This document shows positions 42,493 to 50,307 of a stretch of DNA of 64,000 bases, piece by piece. The stretch lies in the NCBI GenBank assembly GCA_004299095.1, contig SCQQ01000025.1, forward strand, positions 1-64,000. Direction: 5' to 3'. Position 1 is the stretch's first letter, and each line of letters starts with the position of its first letter. A program made the position numbers and the translations under genes. This DNA comes from Burkholderiaceae bacterium (lineage in GTDB: Bacteria; Pseudomonadota; Gammaproteobacteria; Burkholderiales; Burkholderiaceae_C). The notes beneath the pieces are model-generated. The model did not search any database. It was not told where the DNA came from and saw only the letters and a list, made by a program, of their open reading frames with translations.

Positions 42493-43160
42493 GCGCGATG
42501 GACTGGTTCGCCCGCGCCGCCCAGACCGCCTTGCTGCTGGTGGTGGCGCTGCTGTTGCTGGCGCTGTCCGCCACCGTATCCGCCGTGCTGGGCGCGGAGC
42601 TGCCGCCGCCCGCCGCCGCGCGCTACCAGCGCCTGCTCACGCGCCAGGCGCACATGCAATGGGGCCTCAATGCGCCGATTGCCGCGATGGCCGCGCAGGT
42701 GCAGCAGGAAAGCGCCTGGAACCCGCAGGCCGTGAGTCGCGCCGGAGCGCGCGGGCTGGCGCAGTTCATGCCGGCCACCGCCACGTGGTGGTGCGAGAAG
42801 CTCGGGCTTTCGGTCACCGCCTGCCAACCCCACAACGCCACGTGGGCGTTGCGCGCGCTGGCGGGCTACGACAAGTTTCTGTACGACCGCGTGTCCGCGC
42901 GCTTTGGCCCGTTCGACCGCCTGTGGCTCGCGCTGCGCGGCTACAACGGCGGCGAGGGCCACGTGACGGCCGAGGCCAAGGCGACCGGGCTGGCCGCGCC
43001 CACGCGGCAGCAGATCGACGCCGCCTGCGGCCAGGCGCGCCGCGCCAAGCTGCACTGCGCCGAGAACCTGGGCTACCCGGCGCGCATCCTGCTCACGCTG
43101 CAGCCGCGCTACGCCACTTGGGGCCCGCAGGTGTTGCCGGTCACGGAGGCGGCGCGGTGA
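42489..43160 (+). CDS. Endolysin: lytic transglycosylase, SLT domain, with signal-anchor
   Basis: This 223-residue enzyme has an N-terminal hydrophobic helix (about 10-32, possibly a signal-anchor-release type) and an SLT domain with catalytic Glu at 74 in 'VQQESAWNPQAVSRAGARGL', then 'QFMPAT' and 'ALRGYNGGEG'. It cleaves peptidoglycan glycosidic bonds for lysis. Overlaps the holin-like gene and the Rz-like gene. Confidence 0.9.
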   Translation: MSAMDWFARAAQTALLLVVALLLLALSATVSAVLGAELPPPAAARYQRLLTRQAHMQWGLNAPIAAMAAQVQQESAWNPQAVSRAGARGLAQFMPATATWWCEKLGLSVTACQPHNATWALRALAGYDKFLYDRVSARFGPFDRLWLALRGYNGGEGHVTAEAKATGLAAPTRQQIDAACGQARRAKLHCAENLGYPARILLTLQPRYATWGPQVLPVTEAAR

Positions 43161-43705
43161 GCATCGCCATCAAGCTCGCCCTGGCGCTGGTCGTGGCGCT
43201 GGCGTCGTACTTCGGCACCAACGCCTTGACCGAGCACTACCGCGCGCAAGGCCGCGCCGAGGTGCAGGACAAGTGGGATGCGGCCAATCTGAAACAGGAG
43301 CGGGATCATGCAGAAGCCGTCGCGAAAAGCGAAATACAAGAGCGCGCGAAGGAACGCGCCGCGCAAGTTGCATCGGAAGAAAACGCGCGCGCTGCGGCAC
43401 ACCGCGAAGCCGTTTTGCGCAGTCGCGCCGCTGATCTTGACCGCAGCGTTGACGGGTTGCGCCGCGAGCTTGCCGCCACCGACCGCGCTTTTGCCGCCTA
43501 CCGTGCAGCCCGCCCGGATGCCGCTGCCGGCGCCGGGCCTGATGCAGCCGCCGCCGGCGCCCGAGAGCTTTTTGGACAGTGCGCAGACCGATATGCAGGC
43601 ATGGCAAAAAGCGCTGCAAACCTCTCGGCCCAAGTGATCGGGCTGCAGGCGCACGTGCTGGTGATTCAACCCGAGGCCGCGCGCCTCATGGAGCCGCTTG
43701 AATGA
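43157..43705 (+). CDS. Rz: Rz-like inner-membrane spanin
   Basis: The GTG at 43157 overlaps the endolysin stop (GTGA). The 182-residue protein has an N-terminal signal-anchor ('ALALVVALASYFGTN') and a long charged helical periplasmic domain with 'VAKSEIQERAKERAAQVASE'. It works with the outer-membrane Rz1 lipoprotein encoded inside it to fuse membranes during lysis. Confidence 0.85.
   Translation: MSIAIKLALALVVALASYFGTNALTEHYRAQGRAEVQDKWDAANLKQERDHAEAVAKSEIQERAKERAAQVASEENARAAAHREAVLRSRAADLDRSVDGLRRELAATDRAFAAYRAARPDAAAGAGPDAAAAGARELFGQCADRYAGMAKSAANLSAQVIGLQAHVLVIQPEAARLMEPLE
43308..43637 (+). CDS. Rz1: Rz1-like outer-membrane spanin lipoprotein, embedded in Rz
   Basis: Read in a different frame inside the Rz gene, this frame encodes a lipobox 'LILTAALTGC' followed by a proline-rich mature part ('AASLPPPTALLPPTVQPARM'). 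Such small proline-rich lipoproteins nested in Rz are a hallmark of spanins. The first ATG gives a 109-residue precursor with a long basic leader; a start closer to the signal is possible. Confidence 0.85.
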   Translation: MQKPSRKAKYKSARRNAPRKLHRKKTRALRHTAKPFCAVAPLILTAALTGCAASLPPPTALLPPTVQPARMPLPAPGLMQPPPAPESFLDSAQTDMQAWQKALQTSRPK

Positions 43706-44004
43706 CGCCCAACTGGACTGGCTGGCAAGCCGACGCGATCTTGTTGATTGGGCTGATCGTGCTGGCGGTTTACCTGTGGCGCATGGCCAAGGTACTGGCG
43801 GAGGTGAACCACCAGCAAAAGCACATGCAGCAGCGCATCGACCAGTTGCCGGGGACGGAGTTGATGACCGACCTGCGCCTGCAGCTCGGCCGCATGGAGG
43901 CGCTGGGCGAGAGCACGCAGCGCGAAATCCACGCCACCGGCGCGCGCCTGCGCCGGGTGGAAGACTATTTGATGGAGGCCAAGCGCCATGGTGATGACGT
44001 CTAA
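43702..44004 (+). CDS. DUF2730 phage protein
   Basis: This 100-residue protein has an N-terminal transmembrane helix ('AILLIGLIVLAVYLWRM') and a coiled-coil periplasmic or cytoplasmic region ending in 'RLRRVEDYLM', characteristic of DUF2730 (Mu gp25 position). The start overlaps the Rz stop by ATGA. Role in Mu-like phages unknown. Confidence 0.8.
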   Translation: MTPNWTGWQADAILLIGLIVLAVYLWRMAKVLAEVNHQQKHMQQRIDQLPGTELMTDLRLQLGRMEALGESTQREIHATGARLRRVEDYLMEAKRHGDDV

Positions 44005-44293
44005 ATTCAAGGACCACGTGGCCGCCGAGCGCCGCCTGGCCATCCTGCAAACGCTGGCCGAGAGCGTGGGCTACCAGGCCAACGAATACACGCTGGAGGC
44101 GCTACTGGAAGACCTGGCGCTGGGCGTGAGCAACGCGCGGCTACGCGCCGATTTGGCGCATTTGGCCGAGCTGGGCCTGCTGGAGACCAACGGCGTGGGC
44201 GGCGTGACGATTGCGCACCTGACGCGCGCCGGCCTGGACGCCGCCGCCGGCAAGAGCCAGGTGCCCGGCGTGGCGCGGCCGCGGCCGGAATGA
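43988..44293 (+). CDS. VpaChn25_0724-family phage protein (Mu gp26-like)
   Basis: This 101-residue winged-helix-like protein matches 'FKDHVAAERRLAILQTLAES' and ends 'HLTRAGLDAAAGKSQVPGVA', the pattern I associate with this Mu-like family. It overlaps the previous gene and has GGAGG upstream. It could be a regulatory or packaging accessory. Confidence 0.82.
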   Translation: MVMTSKFKDHVAAERRLAILQTLAESVGYQANEYTLEALLEDLALGVSNARLRADLAHLAELGLLETNGVGGVTIAHLTRAGLDAAAGKSQVPGVARPRPE

Positions 44294-44305
44294 AGGAGAG
44301 CCGAG

Positions 44306-44581
44306 ATGACGGATACCCCGCGCGTTACGCCCGAGCAGATTGACGCCTGCATCGTGAAAGAGCAGTACCACCGCTTTGCCGGAACGACGCTCACCGTGTG
44401 CGCGCTCACGCTGCGCAACGGCTACACCGTGACCGGCGAAAGCGCCAGCGTGACGGCGGCCGGCTTCAACGCCGAGATCGGCCGCAAGATCGCCCGCGAA
44501 GACGCTCGCGACAAGATTTGGGCGCTTGAGGGCTACCTGCTGCGCGAGCAGCTGCATCGGGCGTCGCCCCGGACGTACTGA
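44306..44581 (+). CDS. Gp49-family phage protein
   Basis: This 91-residue protein begins MTDTPRVTPEQIDACIVKEQ and has the Gp49 pattern of 'LTLRNGYTVTGESASV' and 'AREDARDKIWALEGYLLRE'. Widely found before the small terminase in transposable phages. Function unknown. AAGGAG precedes its start. Confidence 0.82.
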   Translation: MTDTPRVTPEQIDACIVKEQYHRFAGTTLTVCALTLRNGYTVTGESASVTAAGFNAEIGRKIAREDARDKIWALEGYLLREQLHRASPRTY

Positions 44582-44593
44582 GGATGTATTGAC

Positions 44594-45145
44594 ATGGGCC
44601 GCCGCTCCACCGTCGCCGCGCTGCCGAAAGAGCTGCTCGAGCGCTGCCACGCGCTGATCCGCGAGGGCTACACGATCGAGGAAATCCTGGGCGCGCTACA
44701 GGGCATGGGCGCCGAGGTGTCGCGCTCGGCCGTGGGGCGCTACGTGAAGAGCGCGCGCGAGACGTTCGAGAAATACCGCCAGGCGCAGGAAGTGGCCAAG
44801 GTGTGGGTGGACAAACTGGAGGCCGAGCCCGCGGGCGACGTGGGGCGACTGCTGCCCGAAATGCTGCGCACCGTGGCGTTCCAAACGCTCACCAGCATGG
44901 GCGAGGGCGAGGCGGACGCGAAGCCCGCCGACATCATGCTGCTGGCGCGCGCCATCAAGGACGTGGCGGGCGCCACCAAGACCAACATCGACGTCGAGCT
45001 GCAGCTGCGCCGCGTGCGCGAGCAGATTGCCGCGCGCGCCGACGCCGCGGCCAAGGCCGCCGCCAAGGAAATGAAGCAGGCCGGCGTTTCAGCAGACACG
45101 ATCGCCGCCATCCGGCAGCGCATTCTGGGGGTGGCTGCGCCGTGA
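44594..45145 (+). CDS. Small terminase subunit (DUF3486, Mu gp27-like)
   Basis: This 183-residue protein begins MGRRSTVAALPKELLERCHA, contains an HTH-like N-terminus ('EEILGALQGMGAEVSRSAVG') and a coiled C-terminus 'QLRRVREQIAARADAAAKAA'. DUF3486 proteins are the DNA-recognition subunit of the Mu-like packaging motor. It precedes the large terminase, with one short gene between. Confidence 0.88.
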   Translation: MGRRSTVAALPKELLERCHALIREGYTIEEILGALQGMGAEVSRSAVGRYVKSARETFEKYRQAQEVAKVWVDKLEAEPAGDVGRLLPEMLRTVAFQTLTSMGEGEADAKPADIMLLARAIKDVAGATKTNIDVELQLRRVREQIAARADAAAKAAAKEMKQAGVSADTIAAIRQRILGVAAP

Positions 45146-45303
45146 AAGCCGGACGATTCTTCATGGGCGTCGCACCGCGCGAGTCCTTTGCCCGCGTTGT
45201 ATTCGTCGTGCGAAACATCCACCCGGCGGCGCGCGGCTTTTGCATTCACATCGGCGGGCGTGAACTTTGGGTTTGCGTGAACCCGCCGCGGGTGCGCCAA
45301 TGA
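45142..45303 (+). CDS. 53-residue peptide between terminase subunits
   Basis: GTG 45142 overlaps the small terminase stop (GTGA), and the stop overlaps the large terminase ATG (ATGA). The product contains a beta-rich 'ARVVFVVRNIHPAARGFCIH'. Both overlaps suggest a genuine small gene. Function unknown. Confidence 0.5.
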   Translation: MKAGRFFMGVAPRESFARVVFVVRNIHPAARGFCIHIGGRELWVCVNPPRVRQ

Positions 45304-46697
45304 CAACGAAGCCCCGCGGCAACGCCCAGCGCATCCCCGAGCAGCCGGACGCGCTTTTCCTGCCGTTCCAGGCGAAGTGGGTGGCGGACGATTCGCGCCT
45401 GAAGCTCATGGAAAAGAGCCGCCAGATCGGCATCAGCTGGTCCACGGCGTACAAGGCGGTGGAGCGCACCGCGGCCGCTGGCGCCGGGCACGACCAGTGG
45501 GTGTCGAGCCGCGACGACCTGCAGGCGCGCCTGTTCCTGGAAGACTGCAAGATGTTTGCCGAGGCGCTGCAGATGGCGGCCACGGATTTGGGCGAGCAGG
45601 TGATCGACCCGGAGCGCAAGATCACCGCCTACGTGCTGCAGTTCGCCAACGGGCGGCGCATCCATTCGATGAGCAGCAACCCCGACGCGCAGGCGGGCAA
45701 GCGCGGCGGCCGCATCCTGGATGAGTTCGCGCTGCACCCGGATCCGCGCAAGCTGTGGAGCATTGCCTACCCCGGCATCACGTGGGGCGGCTCGATGGAG
45801 CTGGTCTCCACGCACCGCGGCAGCCACAACTTCTTCAACGCGCTGGTGCGTGAGGCGCGCGAGGGCGGCAACCCCAAGCGCATCAGCCTGCACCGTGTGA
45901 CGCTGCAGGACGCGCTGGACCAGGGCTTTCTCTACAAGCTGCAGCAGACGCTGCCGGCGGACGACGAGCGCCAGGCGATGGACGAGGCGGCGTACTTCGA
46001 CTTCGTGAAAAAAGGCGCGGCCGACGAAGAGAGCTTCCAGCAGGAGTACATGTGCCAGCCCGCCGACGACGACGTGGCGTTCCTGGAGTACGACCTGATC
46101 GCCGCCTGCGAATACGCCGAAAGCGCCCGCTGGCAAACGCGCGAGAAGGGGCGCCTGTTCGCCGGCGTGGACATCGGCCGCAAGAAAGACCTGACCGTTC
46201 TTTGGGTGGTGGAGCTGCTGGGCGACGTGGCCTACACGCGCCACGTGGAGGCGCTGCAGGCCATGGCCAAGGGCGACCAGGAGAAGGTGCTGTGGCCGTG
46301 GTTTGAGCGCTGCGACCGGGTGTGCATCGACGCCACCGGGCTGGGTATTGGCTGGGCGGACGACGCGCAGAAGAAGTTCGGCGCGTACAAGGTGGAGGGC
46401 GTGACGTTTACCGCGCGGGTGAAGGAGCAGCTCGCCTACCCGGTGCGCTCGGCCATGCAGGAGCGCCGGCTGCGCATTCCGTTTTCCGGCGCGATCCGCG
46501 CCGACCTGCGGTCGATCACCAAGCAGACCACCGCCGCAGGCAATATCCGCTTCACGGCCGAGCGCACGCCCGATGGCCACGCCGACCGCTTCTGGGCACT
46601 GGCGCTGGCGATCCATGCCGCCGCCCGCCCGGCCGCGCCCATTGAATACCTGAGCGACGGGCCGATCGGCGCCGGCGACTACGAGGGCTACCTGTAA
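45300..46697 (+). CDS. Terminase large subunit (Mu gp28-like)
   Basis: This 465-residue protein packages DNA into heads. The degenerate Walker A region 'MEKSRQIGISWSTAY' lies near 38-50; Walker B ILDEF (D141/E142) follows. The C-terminal nuclease has acidic residues in 'FAGVDIGRKKDLTVLW' (D291), 'CIDATGLG' (D344) and 'DGHADRFWA' (D429). The start overlaps the small gene. Confidence 0.93.
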   Translation: MTTKPRGNAQRIPEQPDALFLPFQAKWVADDSRLKLMEKSRQIGISWSTAYKAVERTAAAGAGHDQWVSSRDDLQARLFLEDCKMFAEALQMAATDLGEQVIDPERKITAYVLQFANGRRIHSMSSNPDAQAGKRGGRILDEFALHPDPRKLWSIAYPGITWGGSMELVSTHRGSHNFFNALVREAREGGNPKRISLHRVTLQDALDQGFLYKLQQTLPADDERQAMDEAAYFDFVKKGAADEESFQQEYMCQPADDDVAFLEYDLIAACEYAESARWQTREKGRLFAGVDIGRKKDLTVLWVVELLGDVAYTRHVEALQAMAKGDQEKVLWPWFERCDRVCIDATGLGIGWADDAQKKFGAYKVEGVTFTARVKEQLAYPVRSAMQERRLRIPFSGAIRADLRSITKQTTAAGNIRFTAERTPDGHADRFWALALAIHAAARPAAPIEYLSDGPIGAGDYEGYL

Positions 46698-48259
46698 TGC
46701 CTACAAAAACGGCCGCAAGAATTAACACGCCCCCGGCGCGCCCGCCGCTGGATACCGAAACCGCCAGCGCCGCGCTGGACCCGTTCGCCAGCATCTTCAT
46801 GGGCGTGCTGCAGAGCAACGACCCGCTGATCATCGAGCGCGGGCTGAACGGCAGCCAGGCGCATGAGCTGTACCGCGACCTGCGGCGCGACGGCAAGGTG
46901 TTTGCCGGCCTGCAAAAGCGCAAGTTGGCGGTGGTGAGCCGCCCGTGGACGGTGGAGCCGGTGAGCGACGACGCCGCCGGCAACGCCGACGCCGCGGTGG
47001 TGAGCGACATCCTGAAAGGCTTTGCCTTCGACCAGCTTTGCAACGACTTGATGGACGCGCTCTTGGTGGGCTGGCAGCCGGCGGAAATCATCTGGACGCT
47101 GGCGCCCGTGGCCGGCGCGCGCGAGCGGGTGGTGCCGCGGCGCGTGGTCAAGCGCGCGCACCGGCGCTTCGTCTACCTGCAGGAGGCGGGCCAGCCGGCC
47201 GCGCTGCGGCTGCTGACGCGCGAGCACATGCAGCAAGGCATCGCGCTGCCCGAGCGCAAGTTCATCGTGCATCGGGTCAACGCCGAGGACGACAACCCCT
47301 ACGGCACCGGCCTCGGGCTGCAGCTTTACTGGCCGGTGTATTTCAAACGCAAGGGGGTGCTGGCGTGGACCAAGTTCCTCGATCGCTTTGGTCTGCCGAT
47401 CCCGTGGGGCAAGTACCCGACGAGCGCCACGCCGCGCGAGAAAGGCACGCTGTTCGACGCGCTGCGCGCCGTGAGCAACGACGGCATGATCATGACGCCC
47501 GAGGGCACCATGATCGAGCTGCTGGAGAGCAAGTTGAGCGGCAGCGGTACGCCGCACCAGGCGCACGTGGAATTCATGGACGACTGGATCATGGAAGTGA
47601 TCCTGGGCCAGTCGCCACGCGGCGGCAGCGGCGGCGCGCTGGCCGCCGCCGCCAACGAGCGCCAGGACGTGCGCTTGGAGTTGAGCCAGGCCGACAGCGA
47701 CCTGCTGTCCGAGACGCTGAACGCCACTCTGGTCAAGTGGATTTGCGAGCTGAACGGCCTGGCGCCTTGCACCGTGTACCGCAAGGTCGAGGCCGAGGAA
47801 GACACGAAGGCAACCAGCGAGTCCGACCTGAACGTGACGCAGATGGGCTTCCAGATGACCGAAGAGGCGGTGCGCGCCAAGTACGGCGAAGGCTGGGAGA
47901 AAAGCGCCAATCCGCCATCGGCTGGGGCGAACCCGGCGAACTCGTTCCACACGAACCTTACTATTCCGGCCAGTGGGTCGAGCAATTTTGCCGAGGCGCC
48001 GCACGCGCACGCCAGCACAGACCAGGTAGCGCTGGACGACGCGCTCGACAAGATGCTGGCCGACGACGCATTGCAGCAGCAAATGGAGCAGGTTTTGGCG
48101 CCGGTCTTCGAACAGTTGCAGAAGGAAAACGACCCGCAAGCCATGCTCGGATGGCTGGCGGAACGCTTCCCCGATCTGCCCGAAGACGCGTTGCAGGAGC
48201 GCCTGAGCCAGGTGCTGTTTGCCGCGGCGGTGTGGGGCCGGCTGCATGGCAAAGCCTGA
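46697..48259 (+). CDS. Portal protein (DUF935, Mu gp29-like)
   Basis: This 520-residue protein begins MPTKTAARINTPPARPPLDT. It has DUF935 features: 'RRDGKVFAGLQKRKLAVVSR' and a central 'ENPYGTGLGLQLYWPVYFKR'-like segment (here DDNPYGTGLG). Forms the dodecameric ring at the capsid vertex. ATG overlaps the terminase stop by one base (TAATG). Confidence 0.93.
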   Translation: MPTKTAARINTPPARPPLDTETASAALDPFASIFMGVLQSNDPLIIERGLNGSQAHELYRDLRRDGKVFAGLQKRKLAVVSRPWTVEPVSDDAAGNADAAVVSDILKGFAFDQLCNDLMDALLVGWQPAEIIWTLAPVAGARERVVPRRVVKRAHRRFVYLQEAGQPAALRLLTREHMQQGIALPERKFIVHRVNAEDDNPYGTGLGLQLYWPVYFKRKGVLAWTKFLDRFGLPIPWGKYPTSATPREKGTLFDALRAVSNDGMIMTPEGTMIELLESKLSGSGTPHQAHVEFMDDWIMEVILGQSPRGGSGGALAAAANERQDVRLELSQADSDLLSETLNATLVKWICELNGLAPCTVYRKVEAEEDTKATSESDLNVTQMGFQMTEEAVRAKYGEGWEKSANPPSAGANPANSFHTNLTIPASGSSNFAEAPHAHASTDQVALDDALDKMLADDALQQQMEQVLAPVFEQLQKENDPQAMLGWLAERFPDLPEDALQERLSQVLFAAAVWGRLHGKA

Positions 48260-49586
48260 CGACCAGGACGTGCTGGGCGCGCTGTTCAATCGGCCGCCCA
48301 AGGATGCGATCGAGTACCTGAAGAGCAAAGGCCTGCGCATCACGTTCAAGTGGCAGGAGATGCTGGACGAGGCGCACGCGCGCGCGTTCACCGTGGCCAA
48401 GGCGATGAACCTGGACGTGCTGCGGGATATTCGCAGTGACCTGTTGGACGCGCTGAAAGAGGGCAAAACGCTGCGCGATTTTTCCAAAGAGCTCGCGCCC
48501 AAGCTGCAGCAAAAGGGCTGGTGGGGCAAGCAGATCGTGGTGGCGGGCGACGGCCAGGCGCAGGAAGTGCAGCTTGGCGGCTTGCGCCGGCTGAAGACGA
48601 TCTATCAGACCAACCTGCAGAGCGCCTACATGGCGGGCCGGGCAAAAGCGATCGCGGAAAGCTCCGGCGCGTTTCCGTGGCTGATGTATGTGGCGGTGAT
48701 GGACAACCGCACGCGCCCGGCGCACGCGGCGCTCAACGGCAAGATTTGGCCGAAAAACGACCCGATTTGGCAGTCGATTTTTCCGCCCAACGGCTTCAAC
48801 TGCCGCTGCCGCACGCGGCCGCTGACCGCTGGGCAGATGAAGCGCGAGGGCCTGGCGCCATCGCCGCCGCCCGACGTCGTGACGCGCACGGTCAACGCCG
48901 GCACCGATCCGCTCACCGGTGAGCTCTTTCCCACGATGCAAACCGGCGTGCGCGTGACGAGTGAAGACGGCCAGCCGATCACCATGTGGACCGACCCGGG
49001 ATTCAACGCGAGCCCGATGGCGGGCCACGCTTTCGACGAGCTGCTGGCGCGCAAGGCGGTGGCGGCGCTGGGGGATGAGGCGGGCTTCAACGCAACGCGC
49101 GATGTGATCCTGTCAGAGCCGCGGGTGAAAGCGTGGGAGGCGTTCACGGAAGGCGCGTTCGAGCCGGGGTTTCGCACGTCGCGAGGCGAAGTGCCGGTGC
49201 AAAACCAATCCATGACGGTGGGCATCCTGCCGCTGGAGGCCGCGCGCGACCTGATCGGTCGCGGCACGCCAGTGATGCCGGTGCTGCACGTGGATGACCG
49301 CCTGATTGCGGGCCGCAAGGCGCGGCGCCACACGGCGGAGGGCAATGCGCTATCGGCCGAACAGTGGCAGGCGTTGCCCGAATTGCTGAAAGGCGCGACC
49401 TACTATCTGGACAAGGACAGCGGCAATGTGCTGGCCGTCGTGGATGCCGGCATCAACCGGGTTTTGAAAGTGGCGTTTTCCGCGACCGGTGCGGCCGATA
49501 CGGCATTCATCGTGCCGGCGGTCTCTGTCGAAGCGGCAGTGGGAAGCGGTCGGTGGGAGTTGCTGAGCAACGGGCGAGGGACTTGA
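48246..49586 (+). CDS. MuF head morphogenesis protein with C-terminal PBECR-like nuclease domain
   Basis: This 446-residue protein overlaps the portal gene. The MuF core covers about 40-200, including 'AVMDNRTRPAHAALNGKIWP' and the 'FPPNGFNCRCRTRPLT' cysteine motif. The last 150 residues ('GTPVMPVLHVDDRLIAGRKA' and 'LSAEQWQALPELLKGATYYL') resemble the phage barnase-EndoU-colicin-RelE-like (PBECR) nuclease folds found at MuF C-termini. It may be injected into cells as an RNase-type toxin or effector; this is inferred. Confidence 0.8.
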   Translation: MAKPDDQDVLGALFNRPPKDAIEYLKSKGLRITFKWQEMLDEAHARAFTVAKAMNLDVLRDIRSDLLDALKEGKTLRDFSKELAPKLQQKGWWGKQIVVAGDGQAQEVQLGGLRRLKTIYQTNLQSAYMAGRAKAIAESSGAFPWLMYVAVMDNRTRPAHAALNGKIWPKNDPIWQSIFPPNGFNCRCRTRPLTAGQMKREGLAPSPPPDVVTRTVNAGTDPLTGELFPTMQTGVRVTSEDGQPITMWTDPGFNASPMAGHAFDELLARKAVAALGDEAGFNATRDVILSEPRVKAWEAFTEGAFEPGFRTSRGEVPVQNQSMTVGILPLEAARDLIGRGTPVMPVLHVDDRLIAGRKARRHTAEGNALSAEQWQALPELLKGATYYLDKDSGNVLAVVDAGINRVLKVAFSATGAADTAFIVPAVSVEAAVGSGRWELLSNGRGT

Positions 49587-49666
49587 ACCCAATCGACTTC
49601 CGCTTGCGCGGCGCCACGCCTCCAGGGAGCGTATCTACCCATGACCCAGCGCGTTGAATTATCAAG

Positions 49667-50152
49667 ATGATCACCATCGAAGTCAACGACCGCAGCGTGC
49701 TCGACGCGCTGCACAAGCTGGCCGACGCGATGGCGGACACGACGCCGCTGATGGCCGACGTCGCAGGCGTTTTGCTGGGCGAATCGGAGCGCCAGTTCGC
49801 GAGCGAATCCGGACCGCTGGGAGCGTGGCCGGGCTTGAGCGATACGACCCAAGCGCTGCGCGCCAAGGCCGGCTACTGGCCAGGTAAAACGCTGCAACAA
49901 AGCGGCCAGCTCGCCGCGTCGGTCCAGGTCGAGCACGGCAACGGCTGGGCCAGCATCGGCAGCAACAAGGTCTATGCGCCCATGCAGTTCTTCGGCGGCA
50001 CCACCAGCGCGCAGAGCATGATCCCAAACAAGCGCATCCCGGCGCGGCCGTTCCTGCCGATGAACCCGGAAACCCACGCGATCACGCCCGAAGCCGAGCA
50101 GACGGTGCTGGAGGTGTTGTCCGGCTGGCTCGACAAGATCATCGCCAACTGA
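49667..50152 (+). CDS. Virion morphogenesis protein (Mu gpG-like, tail completion)
   Basis: This 161-residue protein begins MITIEVNDRSVLDALHKLAD and shows the phage virion morphogenesis family pattern: 'ARPFLPMNPETHAITPEAEQ' and the middle 'GWASIGSNKVYAPMQFFGG'. Mu G participates in head-tail joining. It is the last rightward phage gene, only 149 bp from the right terminus. Confidence 0.88.
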   Translation: MITIEVNDRSVLDALHKLADAMADTTPLMADVAGVLLGESERQFASESGPLGAWPGLSDTTQALRAKAGYWPGKTLQQSGQLAASVQVEHGNGWASIGSNKVYAPMQFFGGTTSAQSMIPNKRIPARPFLPMNPETHAITPEAEQTVLEVLSGWLDKIIAN

Positions 50153-50258
50153 CCCCGCCAAAACTTCCCAAAACGGTCGCCGATTTTTCGTTGCAGTCTT
50201 TGCAACGCCGTTGCTGACAAAATCCCATGAGTCGCCACGACATCCCATCAAAACCCGG

Positions 50259-50301
50259 AAATATCTCGCCTCTCACTATTCGTTTATCTCACCTCCGATC
50301 A
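50259..50301 (-). other. Prophage right terminus with putative transposase-binding motifs
   Basis: Read inward from 50301 the minus strand has TGA at offset 1-3, TGAGATA at offset 11-17 (plus strand 50285-50291) and GATATTT at offset 37-43 (50259-50265), the same layout as the left end. This mirror match fixes the end at 50301. Confidence 0.8.
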
Positions 50302-50307
50302 GCCGCG
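50302..50307. repeat. Target-site duplication, right copy (GCCGCG)
   Basis: Direct repeat of the six bases at 10916-10921, directly outside the right terminus. Continues into the BKACE 3' part. Confidence 0.9.

Larger units (their letters stand above)
10922..50301. mobile_element. Complete Mu-like transposable prophage, 39,380 bp, siphovirus-type tail
   Basis: The element is bounded by GCCGCG duplications, begins 5'-TGA and ends TCA-3'. Both ends share TGAGATA at offsets 11-17 and GATATTT at offsets 37-43. It encodes a DDE transposase with an AAA+ partner, an Ner-like regulator and repressor, Gam-like, GemA and Mor proteins. It also encodes lysis genes, Mu-type terminase, portal, MuF, protease/scaffold and capsid, and a flexible-tail module with tape measure but no sheath gene. 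No essential gene looks broken. The late genes are split into two divergent arms, which is unlike Mu. Confidence 0.95.

Noticed and set aside
49575-49660. tRNA-like GGACTTGAACCC near the end of the MuF gene
   Set aside because: The T-loop-like sequence is present on the reverse strand, but the T-stem pairs at only three positions and no matching acceptor or anticodon arm is found. It is the end of the MuF coding region.
10922-50301. BcepMu-like myophage with contractile tail
   Set aside because: The Ner-like regulator is of BcepMu gp16 type, but no sheath, baseplate spike or lysozyme-tail genes are visible, and the tail gene set is of flexible-tail type.
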